In this document: positions 1 through 12,419 of the stretch, one piece after another | Layout: every line of letters starts with the position of its first letter | How positions within the stretch are numbered: the first letter of the stretch is position 1 | Assembly (NCBI GenBank): GCA_033961575.1 | Contig: CM066728.1 | Span: 36,704,352 to 36,768,351, forward strand | Length of the DNA: 64,000 bases | Source of the DNA: Aselliscus stoliczkanus | Taxonomy: Eukaryota > Chordata > Mammalia > Chiroptera > Hipposideridae | Direction: 5' to 3' | The notes under the pieces: generated by a model | What the model was told of the DNA's origin: nothing | The model's input: the letters and a program-made list of their open reading frames with translations, nothing else | The model's database searches: none | Made by a program: the position numbers and the translations under genes

Positions 1-410
1 GTCACCATCTGGCTTCCAGTTGGCAGCTTGTGGCCTCTAAGCTCAAGGTGCCATGTTCAACCTTAGTTGCGGGTGGGTGTAGCCACCATCCCATGCAGGA
101 GTGGAGCCAGCAGCCTTGTTGTTAAGAGCGCATGCTCTATCCTCTGAGCCATCCGGGTGGCAGCTCAGTTCAAGTTGCCGAGTTCAGTCTTAGCTGCAGG
201 CAGGTGTAGCTCCCGATGGAACAGTAAGTCTTGTTGTTAGGAGCATGTGCTCTCACCAGCTGAGCCATCCTGCCACCTGTTGGCAGCTCAGCGGCAGCTT
301 AGCTTTGGCACAGCATCACTGGCCCATGTGGGAATTGAACTGGCAGCCCTGTTGCTCAGAACTCGCGCTCTTCAGCAAATTCTTAGCCAACTGAGCCACT
401 CGGCTAGCCC
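1..410 (-). mobile_element. Family B tRNA-derived SINE, long trimeric form, cut by window edge
   Basis: Read on the minus strand, a tRNA-like head begins at 410 (gggctagccgag, then a tggctcagttgg A box). It is followed by two further tRNA-like modules near 280-195 and 165-90, each with a variant of 'ggctcag...agcatgcgctc...aacaacaag'. Linkers between modules carry 'gagctgccaacaggtggcaggatgg' type sequence, broken here by substitutions. The 3' part runs off the left edge, so the tail and flanking duplication cannot be seen. The same three-module order occurs at 55916-56422, which supports a real composite family rather than three chance insertions. Non-coding and L1-mobilised by analogy with other A-tailed SINEs. 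Confidence 0.8.
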
Positions 411-684
411 CTGAAAGGTGCTTTTATTGGTCATAAAGCATAGCCCCCCACAGGACACACAACATGTCCTGAGCCAAAGCGAACTCAAAGAAATGTGCTC
501 TCGTGCTCCAAGTTAAAATGAATTCCCTTCCCAGTTTCATGCCTCTATAACATCATAACCTCGCATCTATGTAAAATAGAAGGAAGAAGGCAGAGGGGCA
601 GCTTGCTTCTGGGGAATGAGCTCTCTGTCCTGACAAGTTTCTGATCCTTTCTTATACTTGTGAGCTCTTTGCATTTTACAAACT
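411..684. other. Unplaced sequence
   Basis: No repeat family, coding frame or RNA gene recognised between the SINE and the MIR. Confidence 0.5.
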
Positions 685-895
685 ATAGTGTCATGGTTAA
701 AAACAGAGTTCTAGAGCCAGGCTGCCTGGATCAAAACCTAGCTACACCATTTAGAACAGGTTACATCATCTTCCCAAGCTTCAGTTTCTTCCTCTGTAAA
801 ACAGAGGTTATATTATCTCATGAGAGCTGTAAGAATTAAAAGAGATTATCCCTATAAATCCAGGATGCACCGTACTTAGCACACTGTGTGCCCTG
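685..895 (+). mobile_element. MIR SINE
   Basis: Matches the MIR layout in order: 'gtcatggttaaaaacag', 'ctagagccaggctgcctgga', a weak 'cttcagtttcttcctctgtaaaa' core, then 'agctgtaagaattaaa' and 'cttagcacactgtgtgcc'. Many substitutions, as expected of an ancient element. No function visible. Confidence 0.85.
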
Positions 896-3150
896 GATCA
901 AAGCTGGTAGCCATAGCAATAATGGTAAGAGGAGGAGGAACAAGTCAGTGCCAGAGTAATATTCAAAGGTTGATGCCCAGCATCCATTCATGGATGTCAA
1001 GAAACCTTGGCTTTACTGGACATCTTAGCCCCTATAACCAACCTCAAAATCCCTAGAATAAAGGAAGTTAGGGGGAAAGTGTAATTTTTCCCCTTCATAT
1101 TTTTAGCCATGGTTTTAGAATGCTCTAATAGGGCTTAAGGACTGAAAGTACATTGGTTTTAAATAAATATTACAATAATTGCAAGATGTAGAGAAAAGAA
1201 AAACTGTTTTGCAGATGTCCGGCCATTCATAGCCACCCTGCTTCTGGATTGCACCCAGCCAGTGAAGGGAAGAAGGAGGACAATTTGAAAGTTTAGGGCT
1301 CCCTATGAGGTCACTGCTGATTCTATTTTAATAGGAGACTTCCAGATGATTAGTAATTTTCAACAATAAGCCTGCAAGGAAAAAAAGCATTAATCTAGCT
1401 CTCCCCTGAATGCATGTAAACATTCATTATTGTATGACCTCTGTTCTCCTTTTCAATTTGGTTACATTTTTTTTTCAAGGACAAAGACCAGGCCTGATAT
1501 TTTTATATGCCAACAGCAAAGCTGATTTGTGTGGTACGGTTGTATTCATCTGGTGTCACTCACCTGTGCTTCTTTAGAAAGGGCATCTGGTGAATGTCTC
1601 TTAGCCATGGAGGATTGTATTGTTAATCTTTGTTTTCCAATAGATTGGAATAGTTCCTGGAATACTGGTTTCCACTGAAGCTTGCTTGAGGGAAAGGTTA
1701 AAATAGAAGAATATATGTAATGATGATAGGAGATACCAAAGAAATATAACAGAATAACAATAGGAGAAAAGTAAACCTAATAAGTTAGTATAGGCTGATG
1801 AAGTAGTTAAAATAAGATTAAAAATAGTATTCAACTGGAGGTGGAAGGGCTAATAAAGGTTTATTTCTCATATATATAAGAAGAGAAAGTGTGGATGGCC
1901 AGGCTTGGGCTGAAAAGATAGCTCAATGATCACCAGAGACTCAGACTCTTTCTGTGATTATGAGGGTATAGCCTCACAATCAGAGTCCAAAAAGGCTGCT
2001 GGGGTTCCAGTCATTACAGGCACATGCTAAATATCAGTATAAGAAAAGAGGAAGAGAAGAAAGGGACTTTCCAGAATTTCTATAGAATGCATTTGCTTAT
2101 TTTTTATTAGCAAGAGTTTAATCACTTGACCTCAGTTAAATGCAAAAAAAAGCTGTTTCCCAGTTGTGGGTTTCATAACAGTAGGGGACATGATGTTTTG
2201 CATGGGGAAAAAGATGGGCAGAGGAGACAATTAGCTCCTAGGAACCTTCAGCCTATAGTGGCTAGAGTAGCACTCAGTTCATTCTGGGCCTGCTCTGATA
2301 AAAATAAATATACTTATGGATGTAATAAGGTGGAATACTTTAAAGATAAATAGATGGTATTGAAATGGCCTCTGTTGGTGTTGTCCAGTTCAATTTGTCA
2401 TAGGAGAGAAGCAGAAAGAGATACAGGGGAGAAGCTCAGACTCAAGTGAAGAGTTAGCTATAGGCCTGTAGTCCCTGTGTGCTGAATCTCTTAGAACTTG
2501 AACATGACAGAGAGGATGAAAAGGTGCAGGACCGTTATTCTGGTGTGACACTGTGAAAGTGGCATGGGGAGCCCAGTGTTGCCTGTCTCTTCTGCCTGTA
2601 TTTGGAGGTCTATCATGAGTGTCTTAGGATCCTCATTCTAGAATCAATCCTCTCCCAGACCTTCTGTAGCCCTGTGTATTGCAACACTGTTATTTTGCAA
2701 TGATGATTTTCAACAAATACTTGCAGTTGAATGACTTGAGGAACAGCCATCACTATAAATACAACTGCCACCTCTCTACATACATACATGACCACCACAC
2801 TCACACATACTCCTTATCTTTGAACAAGCAGGCTTCTCCACAGATTAATGGCTCAAATATTTTTAAGGAAGATTCAATAGCCTAGCAACAAAGCTTCTCT
2901 TTTCCCAAATGAACGTTCATTCCTTTGGTAGCTGTAGCTGTGAAAGAGGCATAACCAAGGTCTTCCTACATTCCTGGCATGGAGAAGTGGAAGTCCAAGA
3001 CACTGATGCAGAAGGAACCAGACTGAGGTGGTTGGTCCTAGAAATCTCTGCCTTCTGAGAAAATAGCTCTGAGGCAGAGAGCAGCAGTGCTATTATGAGG
3101 AAAATCATTTACTGAACCCCTGCTGACCTCAGTTCCAGGCCCCAAATTAA
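896..3150. other. Mostly unplaced sequence with one possible old repeat
   Basis: No coding potential. About 1845-2040 resembles an ancient mammalian repeat whose family I cannot name ('ggcacatgct' and 'aaaaaggctgctggggttccag' recall an old DNA-transposon-like repeat). The rest has no recognisable structure. Open frames of 60-90 codons here are not supported by composition or similarity. Confidence 0.4.
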
Positions 3151-3164
3151 GAATAGATGAACAT

Positions 3165-3285
3165 CGCTCAAGAGTGCGAGCTGAGCTCTGAGCAACAGCT
3201 GTTCGAAGCCAGCCCGAGCTGAGTTGCCGTTGAGCTGCCAACAGGTGGCAGGATGGCTCAGCTAAAAAAAAAAAAAAAAAAAAAA
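3165..3285 (+). mobile_element. Family B SINE, short form, 5'-truncated
   Basis: Lacks the tRNA A-box head and begins inside the module at 'cgctcaagagtgcg'. It ends at 'caggatggctcagct' followed by about 23 A. The flanks AAGAATAGATGAACAT (left copy ends at 3164, right copy 3286-3301) are a 16-bp target-site duplication, so the boundaries are firm. The 3' end falls at the same point as in the copy at 53149-53294. That suggests a distinct short subfamily. Confidence 0.9.
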
Positions 3286-3301
3286 AAGAATAGATGAACA
3301 T

Positions 3302-3889
3302 GGAAATGGCTGAGTTTGTTATTTATTTATTTATTTTGTGTTTTGTTTTGTACTGTGGAAGAAAGGAGAGGACTCACTATGACTATAAAAGTTTATCTCT
3401 AATCTCTCCCTTTCTACTCTAAAAGCAGCCACGGCATAAAGGGGTATGGACCAAAAGCCTTAAAAGAATTCTATAACATTGATCTACTCTCCCCCAATTA
3501 AAAAGAAAAAAAACAGCCCAGTCTGTTTTCACTCTGTCCTTTAGCAGTTTTCTGGGGCCTCTGCCTCCCAGCAGGCACTTTAGCTCAGTATACAACTAAT
3601 CCTCATGCTTTTAGTTTGCTGCCCACTTCACAGCTTATAATATACTGAGTTTTGGATAACTCAGAGTTTTGGATCAGGCCCACCCCTTTCCTCTCCTCAA
3701 ATTGTCCTACTGCTGGGACAAAAATTGAGAATTCTCTGAACATTTTCTAGTTTGTGTGCTGCTAAAAGGATTATAACAGTCATATTACGGATTTGGGTGG
3801 CATGGTAGGATATTCACAATTTTTTTCAGAATTTAATCTGAACTCATCTCCACTGAATCTAAGGCAAGGGAGCTTTTAAGAAATGGGAT
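3302..3889. other. Unplaced AT-rich sequence
   Basis: Between a short family B SINE and an L1 5' end. No repeat family or coding signal recognised. Contains a small (ttta)n run near 3320-3340. Confidence 0.5.
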
Positions 3890-6160
3890 AGGGGAAAGAG
3901 CTCCAGTGATAATGGCAGAGTAGGTAAACACTATGCTCACTTCCTCCCATGACCACATCAAAACAACTAAATTATAGAACAACCAACCTGGAAACCATCT
4001 GAAGACTAGCTGAACAGAAGTCCTATAACTAAAGATATAGGGAAGAAGTCACATCAAGTCTGAGGTGGAGATGTGAAATGGGCTGGCCCCACGCCTGCGT
4101 GTGGTAGTTGAGAGAATCAGGAGGGATAGCTCAGCTGCAGAGACCCCCTCTGAGGAGAGAGGGGTCCCAACCTCACACCAGGCTCCCCAACCAGAGGACC
4201 AGTGCCAGGAAAAGCAGGTTCCATAACATCTGGATGTGAAAATCAGCAAGGATTCCATCCATCTGGGTGAGATGGAACACTGCTAGAAACCCAGGTGTCC
4301 TCTTAAAGGGCCCTGTTCAAACTCTCTTGCTCTTGGGCACTCATCCTGGGCTCTGGCAGAGGGACAGCAGCTCAGAAGGCACTAGAGGTATACAGGAAGA
4401 AACACAGTTGGGTGGCTTTAGGGTGAGGGCTAGAGGGAGAGACGCCATTGTCCCTGTGTTGAATCCTACTCCTACACAACTGGGTACCATCTTTCTTGTG
4501 TTGAACCCTCCCATCACAGGGCCAACAGGAGCAGGTGGGCACCAAATGTGAATCTGCCTTGGATGATGAACTCCACTCACTCCACCCTGATGGCTCCCAG
4601 CGACCCCACCTCACCTAACTCATAGACCACCAGAGGCTCTTTTGCCAGCTGGCAGTAGGCGCTGGCCTGCACTCTGATTTTTCTTAAAAAACTCTTAAAA
4701 GTACACAGGTTCTAGGCCTGCAGAAGCTGACCTCATTGTGCCCTAGTCTTTTGCTGAGTGGCCCCAGGCTCAGCACTGATGCCAAATCTGAATCTGCCAC
4801 TTGCCCCACTCTGGTGGCTCCCTGAGTCCCTGTCTCATCCAACTTGAATACCACCCAAGCTATTTCAGCACCTGAACCTATGGGTATCTGGTAGGCTGCA
4901 CCATGCCTCAGGGTGCCCTGAGCCTTTTACTGAGCTTCCCCAGACCTGGTACTAGTGGCAGCTGGCCTCCATTCACAGCGTGGCCTGCCCTACATCTCCA
5001 GGTCCAGCACAGGAAGCTACTAATCATGGATCACTTTGTAGCTGCTACCAGGTAGCCTTGGGCTGGTTACAGGCAGCAGCTGACCTTGGCCAGCATCAGA
5101 GCCCCTCCTAAGAGGCCCCGGAATCAACACACCTGATGGCTAGCTTCAGACCACAACAGAGTACCACCCAATTAGCCCACAAGTAGCATACCCAAAGGGT
5201 GGTCTCAGCATGCACTGGGGACAAATCCTGCTCTGTGGGGTAAGCCCCCACACATCAGCTTGTACACTGTGGTCATGGTCAATCCTCACAGCCAGTCAGC
5301 CTGAGGATGTGCCAACAGCAATCAAGCCTCACCTATAATGGGAGGGCAAATACAAGCCACACAAGGGATACTCCTAGAGTGTTGGTGAGGATTTGGAGAA
5401 AAGGGAACCCTCATGTACTGTTGGTGGGATTGCAAATTGGTACAGCCACTATAGAAAACAGTATGGAGGTTCCTCAAAATTAAATAATAGAGCTACCTTA
5501 TGACCCAGCAATTCTATTTCTGGGTATTTATCTAAATAAATTCAAAACACTAATTCAAAAAGATATATACACCCCTACATTCACTGAAGCATTATTTACA
5601 ATAGTCAAGATATGGAAGCAACCTAAGTGTCCATTAATAGATAACTGGAAAAAGAAAATGTGGTACATATGAGTATATACAATGGAATATTATTTGGCCA
5701 TAAAAAAGAATGGAATCTTACCATTTGTGACAACAGGGATGGACCTAAAGGGTATTATGGTAACTGAAATAAATCAGACTGAGAAAGACAAATACCAAAT
5801 GATCTCACTTATATGTGGAATCAAAGAACAAAATAAATAAACAAACAAAATAGAAACAGACTCATAGACACAGAGAACAAACTGATGGTTGCCAAATAGG
5901 AGGGGGTTGAGGGGCTGGGTGAAAAAGAGAAGGGATTAAGAAGTACAAATTGGTAGTCACAAAAGAATCATTGGGATGTAAAGTACAGTATCGGGAATAT
6001 AGTCAATAATATTGTAATAACTATGGATGGTGTCAGGTGGATACTAGACTTATTGGGGGGATTACTTCGTAAATTATATAAATGTCTAACACTATGCTGT
6101 ATACTTGAAACTAATATAAAATAATAGTGAACATCAACTGTGATTGAAAAAAATTAAAGG
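3890..6160 (+). mobile_element. L1 retrotransposon with ORF1 and ORF2 deleted
   Basis: 3890-5375 reads as an L1 5' UTR. It opens with 'gagctccagtgataatggcagagtagg', then 'cctcccatgaccacatcaaaac' and 'actagctgaacagaagtcc', and continues as a GC-rich leader. Near 5375 it jumps straight to the L1 3' end ('agtgttggtgaggatttggag', 'gattgcaaattggtacagccac', 'atatgtggaatcaaagaac'), which matches 45850-46600 of the larger L1 in this window. ORF1 and ORF2 are absent. A possible flanking duplication, 'aagaaatgggatag' against 'aagaaagatag', is imperfect. The element is non-autonomous. The joint could be a deletion after insertion or a deletion in the source RNA; sequence alone does not decide. Confidence 0.85.
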
Positions 6161-6214
6161 AAGAAAGATAGAGAATGTGTTTAGGGATAGAACAAGCAGT
6201 TCATTTAGTTGATA

Positions 6215-6645
6215 GCAGGGGCTCTTAACCTTCTTTTGTGCCATGGATCTGTTTGACAGTTTGGTGAAGCCTGTGTTCTCCTCAGAATAATATTTTACAT
6301 GCATAAATTAATAGGATTGCAAAGGAAATTGTATTGAAATAAAGACATCAATAAAATAAACATATTTATCGTACAGTAAATCCATAGTTTGTTAGTAGTA
6401 CAATAAATAACAAGGTCTAGCAGCAATCTAAAAATGACAATAATTTCCAAGTTGATGATCTTAAGTGATATTTTGTGATATCTGTGTCAAGTATAATGGG
6501 ACATGAAAATATCTGAGATCTCAATTGGTAACACAACTACTAATCCTGCTAATACTGTGCCTACAGTCATAAGTGTACCTACAGTCATAACTGAAGAGAG
6601 AACAAAATTTGACTGATTATTGAAAATAAAGATGAATGTTGTCTC
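6215..6645 (+). mobile_element. hAT (Charlie-group) DNA transposon fossil, 3' end missing
   Basis: Begins 'caggggctcttaaccttc...gccatggatctgtttg', typical of a hAT terminus, and continues with the non-coding body ('ttaagtgatattttgtgatatctgtgtca', 'ataatgggacatgaaaatatctg'). The matching right terminus is absent; the element stops near 6645 at an A-run followed by ten or so G. A small internal tandem duplication of 'cctacagtcataa' lies at about 6560-6590. No transposase sequence remains. Confidence 0.7.
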
Positions 6646-6679
6646 TATACAAAAAAAAAGTGGGGGGGGGGAGAAAAAT

Positions 6680-7289
6680 GTAGGGAGAGCTGCATGTACC
6701 CATTAAGGGGAAAGCTGCCCATGTAGTTGTAGGGGTGCTGCAGCACCTGTTGGGGGAGACTTCCCACAATGAGACCGATGATGAAAAGAGTACAGAGAGT
6801 CATGCGGGTGGAGGGAGTTTGCCCTGTGCAACGACCACAGAGGTTGTCTGCATCTTCCTTTTATTGAGGGAGAACAATCACAGTTCTATGTTGGATTTGC
6901 ATCACAAGCAGATGCGGAGAGTAATCAATCAGTACATAGAATGCCTTCCTGTTCCGTCCCAACCTCTGCTCAAGCTCCACTACCTATCCCGGGCTTGCGC
7001 ACAGCACATACTGTTCCTGACTATCTCTATCCTTGAGCCATTGCCAGCTGCCTTCAGCTGACACGTATCCAAGTGGCTGTCCTGCTCTGATTTGTCAGGG
7101 CAGGTGTCCTACAACATTGCAATCCACGGCTGTGTCCCTACATAGAGATAGATGGAAAAGGGGTAAGTGGATCATAGACTATTTGGATTCTGTAAGGGAG
7201 GTCAGAGGCCTAGACGTAGGCAGAAGCCTATCTAAACTTGAATCAAGCCAAGGGGAAACAAAGGGTTGTCTTGGTTAGTCCTTATTACA
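6680..7289. other. Unplaced sequence
   Basis: A little richer in GC than its surroundings. A 108-codon frame at 6735-7061 has no recognisable domain and no composition support, so I do not call it a gene. Confidence 0.5.
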
Positions 7290-7378
7290 ACAACATGGAG
7301 TCATGTATTAATATACCCATTTTAGAGATTAGGAAACTGAGGCACAGAGAGGTTGAGACTTGCCCTAATTCATAAAGC
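7290..7378 (-). mobile_element. MIR fragment
   Basis: Contains the antisense MIR core 'cccattttagagattaggaa' followed by 'actgaggcacagagaggtt' and 'ttgccctaattcataaagcc'. Confidence 0.8.
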
Positions 7379-7639
7379 CTCACAAGTCCCAAGCAAGCCC
7401 CAATTTCACATCCCTCTCACAGCTCCCAATTGCCCATTTATGCAAATTATTGCTTACTCTGGTTCGGAACCAGTTCAGCTTCATTATATCCAAGGACTGC
7501 CTTGATGACAGCACCTTAGAAGTTTCAGCCCAAAGATAGTTTTGGAAAAACAAGGGGGAGGAAAGGATGGGCAAAGTATGTTAAGGGTGAGAGGAGCCAG
7601 ACACCATCCTCCCACCTCATTTCACATACGTATACAACC

Positions 7640-8480
7640 TCCAACCATATATTCAGTGCAAGGCTGGCATCTAGGCAATTGAAGCGAAAAGAGATGAAAC
7701 CCTGAATGAGATCCATGGGGATGGAGATAAAATAAATGGCACAAATTTCAGGGACACATCAAGAGTGACAGGAGCTGAAAACAGAGAGGCCAGAAGGAAC
7801 ATAAGGCAGGGACCTTCCCAACATGATGCTAGTCCTAGAAAGATGGGAATTGAAACAGTTGGGAAAGGGAGCAAAATTTTAAGGGGAAAGATGTGAGTTA
7901 AAGATTATACATGTTGACTTTAAACTGATATTTTTATTACTTTGTAAATATTAGGTTCATACTATGGATATAAAATTGGTGCTGCTGATTTCCAGTTTGG
8001 TGTACACACCTTCACAGTGATACTACAGATATAAAAACAAATGACCCCTGTAAAAGATGAACTTCTAGAGAGAAAAGCAGAAGGCAAGGTATGGAATCTT
8101 GAAGTACCACCATCATTGAAGATCAGGGAAGGAGAGGCATGAAGGCAAAAAAGAGGTCAAATAAGCAGAAAAAAGCAACAAGAGAAATAGAAGAGCCCAG
8201 AAAACATCACATCATACTTGTAGAAACCAAGACAATAAGTTTAAAAAAACATTCAGATTTCCAAGAGTCAAATGCAGTTAAGTTAAGGAGAGTTTTGTAT
8301 ATTAAAAGGAAGAGAAGGCTACTGGCAATTTTCAAGAGTGAAGTCTCAATACAGTAGTGAGGATAAAAATAAGACTGCACAGGGTTAAATGAAGTGCTAG
8401 ATGAATAAGAAGCAGAGGTTTTGGGTCACAGTGAAGTACCAAAAAGGAGAAACTTTGGTGCTAGTTAGAAAAGCAAAGAT
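7640..8480 (-). mobile_element. Probable L2 fragment
   Basis: Antisense purine-rich text ('gaggcatgaaggcaaa', 'gtgaggataaaaataagactgcac', 'agtgctagatgaataagaagc') is weakly like the antisense L2 body seen more clearly at 57840-58700. Highly diverged. The boundaries are guesses. Confidence 0.35.
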
Positions 8481-8814
8481 ATTTTTATTAATAATAAGGG
8501 AAAATATGTTGAGAACCTGAAGCCTTAACCCTGAAACCAGTATATTTATAGAGGTTTCTATACAGATTGCTAAAGTATACACAAAAAGTGTATGAGTCTG
8601 TGAGAATATCCCTTTCCTCTACCACACTTTGGTCAGTGCCATCTCTGATAAGGAGCATTCACAATGGGGTAGCCCTAGCCCAGAGATTCCCAGCCTTTTG
8701 ATTAGTATAGAAGGGCAATGCTCTCGGGTGCTTGACAATCCAAGGCCTTTCAGCTGGTTCCTCTTTGAGGAGATTCTACCAGAAGCCTAGAGACGACTGT
8801 AGATAAATTGTACG

Positions 8815-9193
8815 TGCCTGAATCAGTTCCGGCTGCCCTAACAAATTGCCATAGACTGTGTAGCTTCAACAACAGACATTTATTTCTCACAGTTCTGGGT
8901 CTAAGATCAAGGTGCCAGCAGGTCCGGTATCTGGGGAAGGCCCTCTTCCTGGTTTGCATATCATTGTTTGCATGGCTGCCTTTCATTGTATCCTGACATG
9001 GCAGAATCAGCAGAAAGGGAGCAATTTTTCTGTCTTTTCTTATAAAAGCACTAATCCCCATTCATGAGGACTCCAGACCTCATTACCTCCCAAAGTCCCC
9101 ACCTCTTAATACTATATAGTATTGGGGGGGGGGAGGGTTAAGATTTCAACATGTATACAGGGAGAGGGGACACAAACAATTCAGTCCATAGCA
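8815..9193 (-). mobile_element. ERVL-MaLR solo LTR (MST/MLT type)
   Basis: The antisense LTR text runs in order: 'ttccggctgccctaacaaattgcc', 'tttatttctcacagttctggg', 'aagatcaaggtgccagcagg', 'ataaaagcactaatccccattcatgagg', 'acctcattacctcccaaag', and ends 'attcagtccatagca'. About 380 bp, usual for a MaLR LTR. No internal region beside it, so it is a solo LTR. A G-run interrupts it near 9123. Confidence 0.85.
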
Positions 9194-12100
9194 CTTGGCA
9201 CCAAGAGTGAGTTTCTGGGACTTTAAGGAAGTTTGCTGATACTCTTAAAAGAGACCTGGTGACATGGCAGTAGTTGTCACACTTGAAGGTGATGGATGTC
9301 TGCAGAACATGAAATAAGAAAGTTGTCGCTTTGTCTGATGTGTGTCCCTGTGAGAGGTACCTGTTTCTAAATGGTGATCACTTGCCAACTCTTGACAATA
9401 CCCAGCTATTTGCTCTGGGGTTATGGGGCATAGATTTGATCAAACAAGGGGTATCTTTGTCTTATTAACTTTTTTGTGTACATACATCATTTTCCAGCTA
9501 TGGCCAGCAAATGCATTTGGAAGAAGGTTGCTCATATCTTTTTATCTCTGTCTTTCAGTACCCCTTGAAACTATCTGTTTTTTAAAGCAGTCCACACCAG
9601 ATCAATAGATAAGTGGGTTTATTCTAGTTCCTACCTCTGATCATTTCCTCTTCTTAACCTTTATATTTTTCTCCTCTGTGGTTCTCCTGAGAACAGGCCT
9701 CCCTTTGCCTCCATCTCTCTCACCTGGAAAATGAACTCTTTGTTGTTCTATTTTATGTTTTCGATTCATCTTTCCTAGTGACCATCCTAAATCTGCTCTC
9801 CCTGGAAACACTGTCAATGATATCTCTGTCCCCCAGGGCCTAGAATAAGCTGAGGGGCAAGGAACAATTAAAAGTAGAGCCTGTTCAATTACATTTGTGC
9901 TTTGGGCTATAATAGAAACAGCCAGAATATCTCTCCTGCATATGCACATGAGCATGGAGAATTTTAAAATCAAATGAACAACAATTACACTGAAAATGCT
10001 ATAAATTGATATCAGAAATAAGGAAGCACAACTACATATAAAACATATATCTGGTCCAATCTTGGAATAAACTTCATGGGTACAATGTGGTCTCTTCAAA
10101 AATGCTATATATAGGAAAGAAGAAAGTTCATGTCAAGGGAACAGATCAAGGAACCCGTGATATCAGTAGCAAAGATGCTACTAAATATTCTGAGGGTATT
10201 TGAAAAGTTAAAAGCTTTTCAGATCCCTGTGTAATGTCATTGGTAGCACTGAGTACGCCATGTTATTGACCATACATAAGCATTGTTTAGGGTATTAATT
10301 ATCTGCAAAATTTCTCAATATCACATAATTGATGGGGAAGGCCTAGGGGAAGTGGGATACTGCCCAGGACATTGCTGCCCTGACCGCGTGGCTTTAGGGA
10401 AAGACTGATATCTTTGGTCTAGCCAAAGGGAGAAACGCAATTTTGATAGTGTTGTCTCTTTCACATATACACATACTCAAAAAGATCTGTTACTGTGAAT
10501 GTGCCTTTTACTCTCCTTTTGAAAAGTTCCATAATGAAGAAAGATTTATCATTTTAAAATGCTGTCTGTGCACAAAGCGAAAACTGCTTGCATCCTTCTG
10601 TCTTATAACAGTGCTCTTTCTCTGAGCCTTGTAAAGCCTGCATGAGCTAGGTTTGCCCTTATCCTAACAGGCCTTGGGGCAAGGAGGGGCAGCTGGAGTC
10701 TGCAATCTGTTAGCTATTATATAGCCTAATGAGGCAAGAGAAGAAATGTTCCCCATGTGCAATGTTCTTCTCAGCATCGGAGGCACTGAGGAGGCACTTT
10801 GCAGATTCCAGCAGGTCTGAGGAAACTGTCCAACAAGCCTGCCAAGCTCCTCCAGCTACAGGAGTGACCATCAGTCAGTCATTGACATGAAGTGGCCATT
10901 CGCAAGGCTTGGCATCCCCTTGAACCAGTATGGAAGACCTGCGCTTATTTCCGAGGTCAGACTCACCTTTACTAAAGTGACCTCCCGCAGAGCCTGCTTA
11001 AGTTTGCTATGGGGTGACCCCCTGTCTGCTGATAACCCCTGAGGAAGAGAGACAAAGAGAAAGAGTTGACCTGAGGGGAAGGGGACGGTGGGAGGGCACT
11101 ACAGGAAAGGAGCTGAGGAGTAAACCAAGGTTGCCACTATGGATTGCTCTCCCAGGGCCTTCAAAGAAAGCTTTAGAAGTAAGACTGAAGATTCAGAGAA
11201 CTGTGCCATGAGAAAATGAGGGCTGAATGTGGACAGAGTAGCTGGTACAAAAGCAAAGAGTAGAGCTAGACCTAAGAGCAGCACCTGTGGTTGTTAGGGA
11301 AAAGATTCACAGGCGAATGTCAACCATCACCTGCTAGCATAATGGAAAGGGTGGAAATGATGGCAGCATCTTATCTGTATTAATATGCATGAACACTAGG
11401 CTTTCTTATAGGATGGGGATTATTTATCTGTAATATGGTGGCTTATGGTGTTGGTGAGTGAGCGTATGCATGCTTGTTCGTGCTTGTGTGTATGTGTTTT
11501 CCTAGGTGTGGCAAACAATTGTTGTTGTTCGTTCTTCAGGGCAGCATTAATAAGTTAAATAGTTGGAAACTGTCAGTGGGCAGAGAGCTTGGAAAAAAAT
11601 ATTAAAATGATGAAGGAGCTGGTGGCTGCATTGAGCTATGCTGGGAACTGTAAATACAGAGAGCAGAGGCAATGAGTCAGGAGTGGTCTCCTAAGTACAG
11701 CCTAATAAGTGGCATCCTTCCCCAACAGGCAGGCAGAGCTCACTCGTGCCTACTCCCAGCAGTGTTTCACGCTACCTCCTTCACCCACTGGCTGTGCACA
11801 ACAGTGTGCACACTCCCATGGAGCTCATTCCCCTATGACATATATTCTCATATTTGAGTGTGCAAAGGATCATATGGGGACTTACTCCAATGCAGATTCT
11901 ACGCCCTACCCACCCCATTCCCTCCCCACCAGAGATTTGATTCAGTACATATGCAATGGGATTCAGAAATGTGGATTTTTTAAAGCTCTTCAAAAGTGTG
12001 AGAAACACTGTTGTAGCCAATACAAGGGCTGACACTGGATGAAATTAAATGATAAATGTTTCCTTCAGAGACTGTCCTGTTTTCTTCCCTTGAGGATACT

Positions 12101-12419
12101 CTACTTATTGCCAACTCTCATGAACCATTTACAGATAAAAAGTGGTCCAGGAAAATCAGTTAGCAGAAATTTACATCTCAGATTAAATTTAAGTCAACAT
12201 GTTACCTATCTTGGGAGCCTTTGCTATTTTCAACATATCACGTATTTTAGAATGGGAGGTTGTGCTGTTGAGTGAAGGGACTTCTCAGAGCAACTGAGAG
12301 AGGACTTCTTTTTGTTATCCCCAGAAATCATAAAGTACATGGCAGAGCCTACAGCTCAGCCAGGCTCCAGATGTTGCATTGAGATCATTCCACCACCAAT
12401 GGAATTCACTATATCCTCT
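9194..12419. other. Long interval without recognised repeats or genes
   Basis: I see no transposon, RNA gene or credible exon in these 3.2 kb. The 152-codon minus-strand frame at 9641-10099 has no domain, low complexity at its end and no support. Parts around 9880-10330 are AT-rich and low in repeats and could be conserved noncoding DNA, but this cannot be judged without other genomes. Confidence 0.5.

Noticed and set aside
9641..10099. 152-codon minus-strand open frame
   Set aside because: No recognised domain, lysine-rich low-complexity end, no splice or promoter context. Frames of this length occur by chance in 64 kb.
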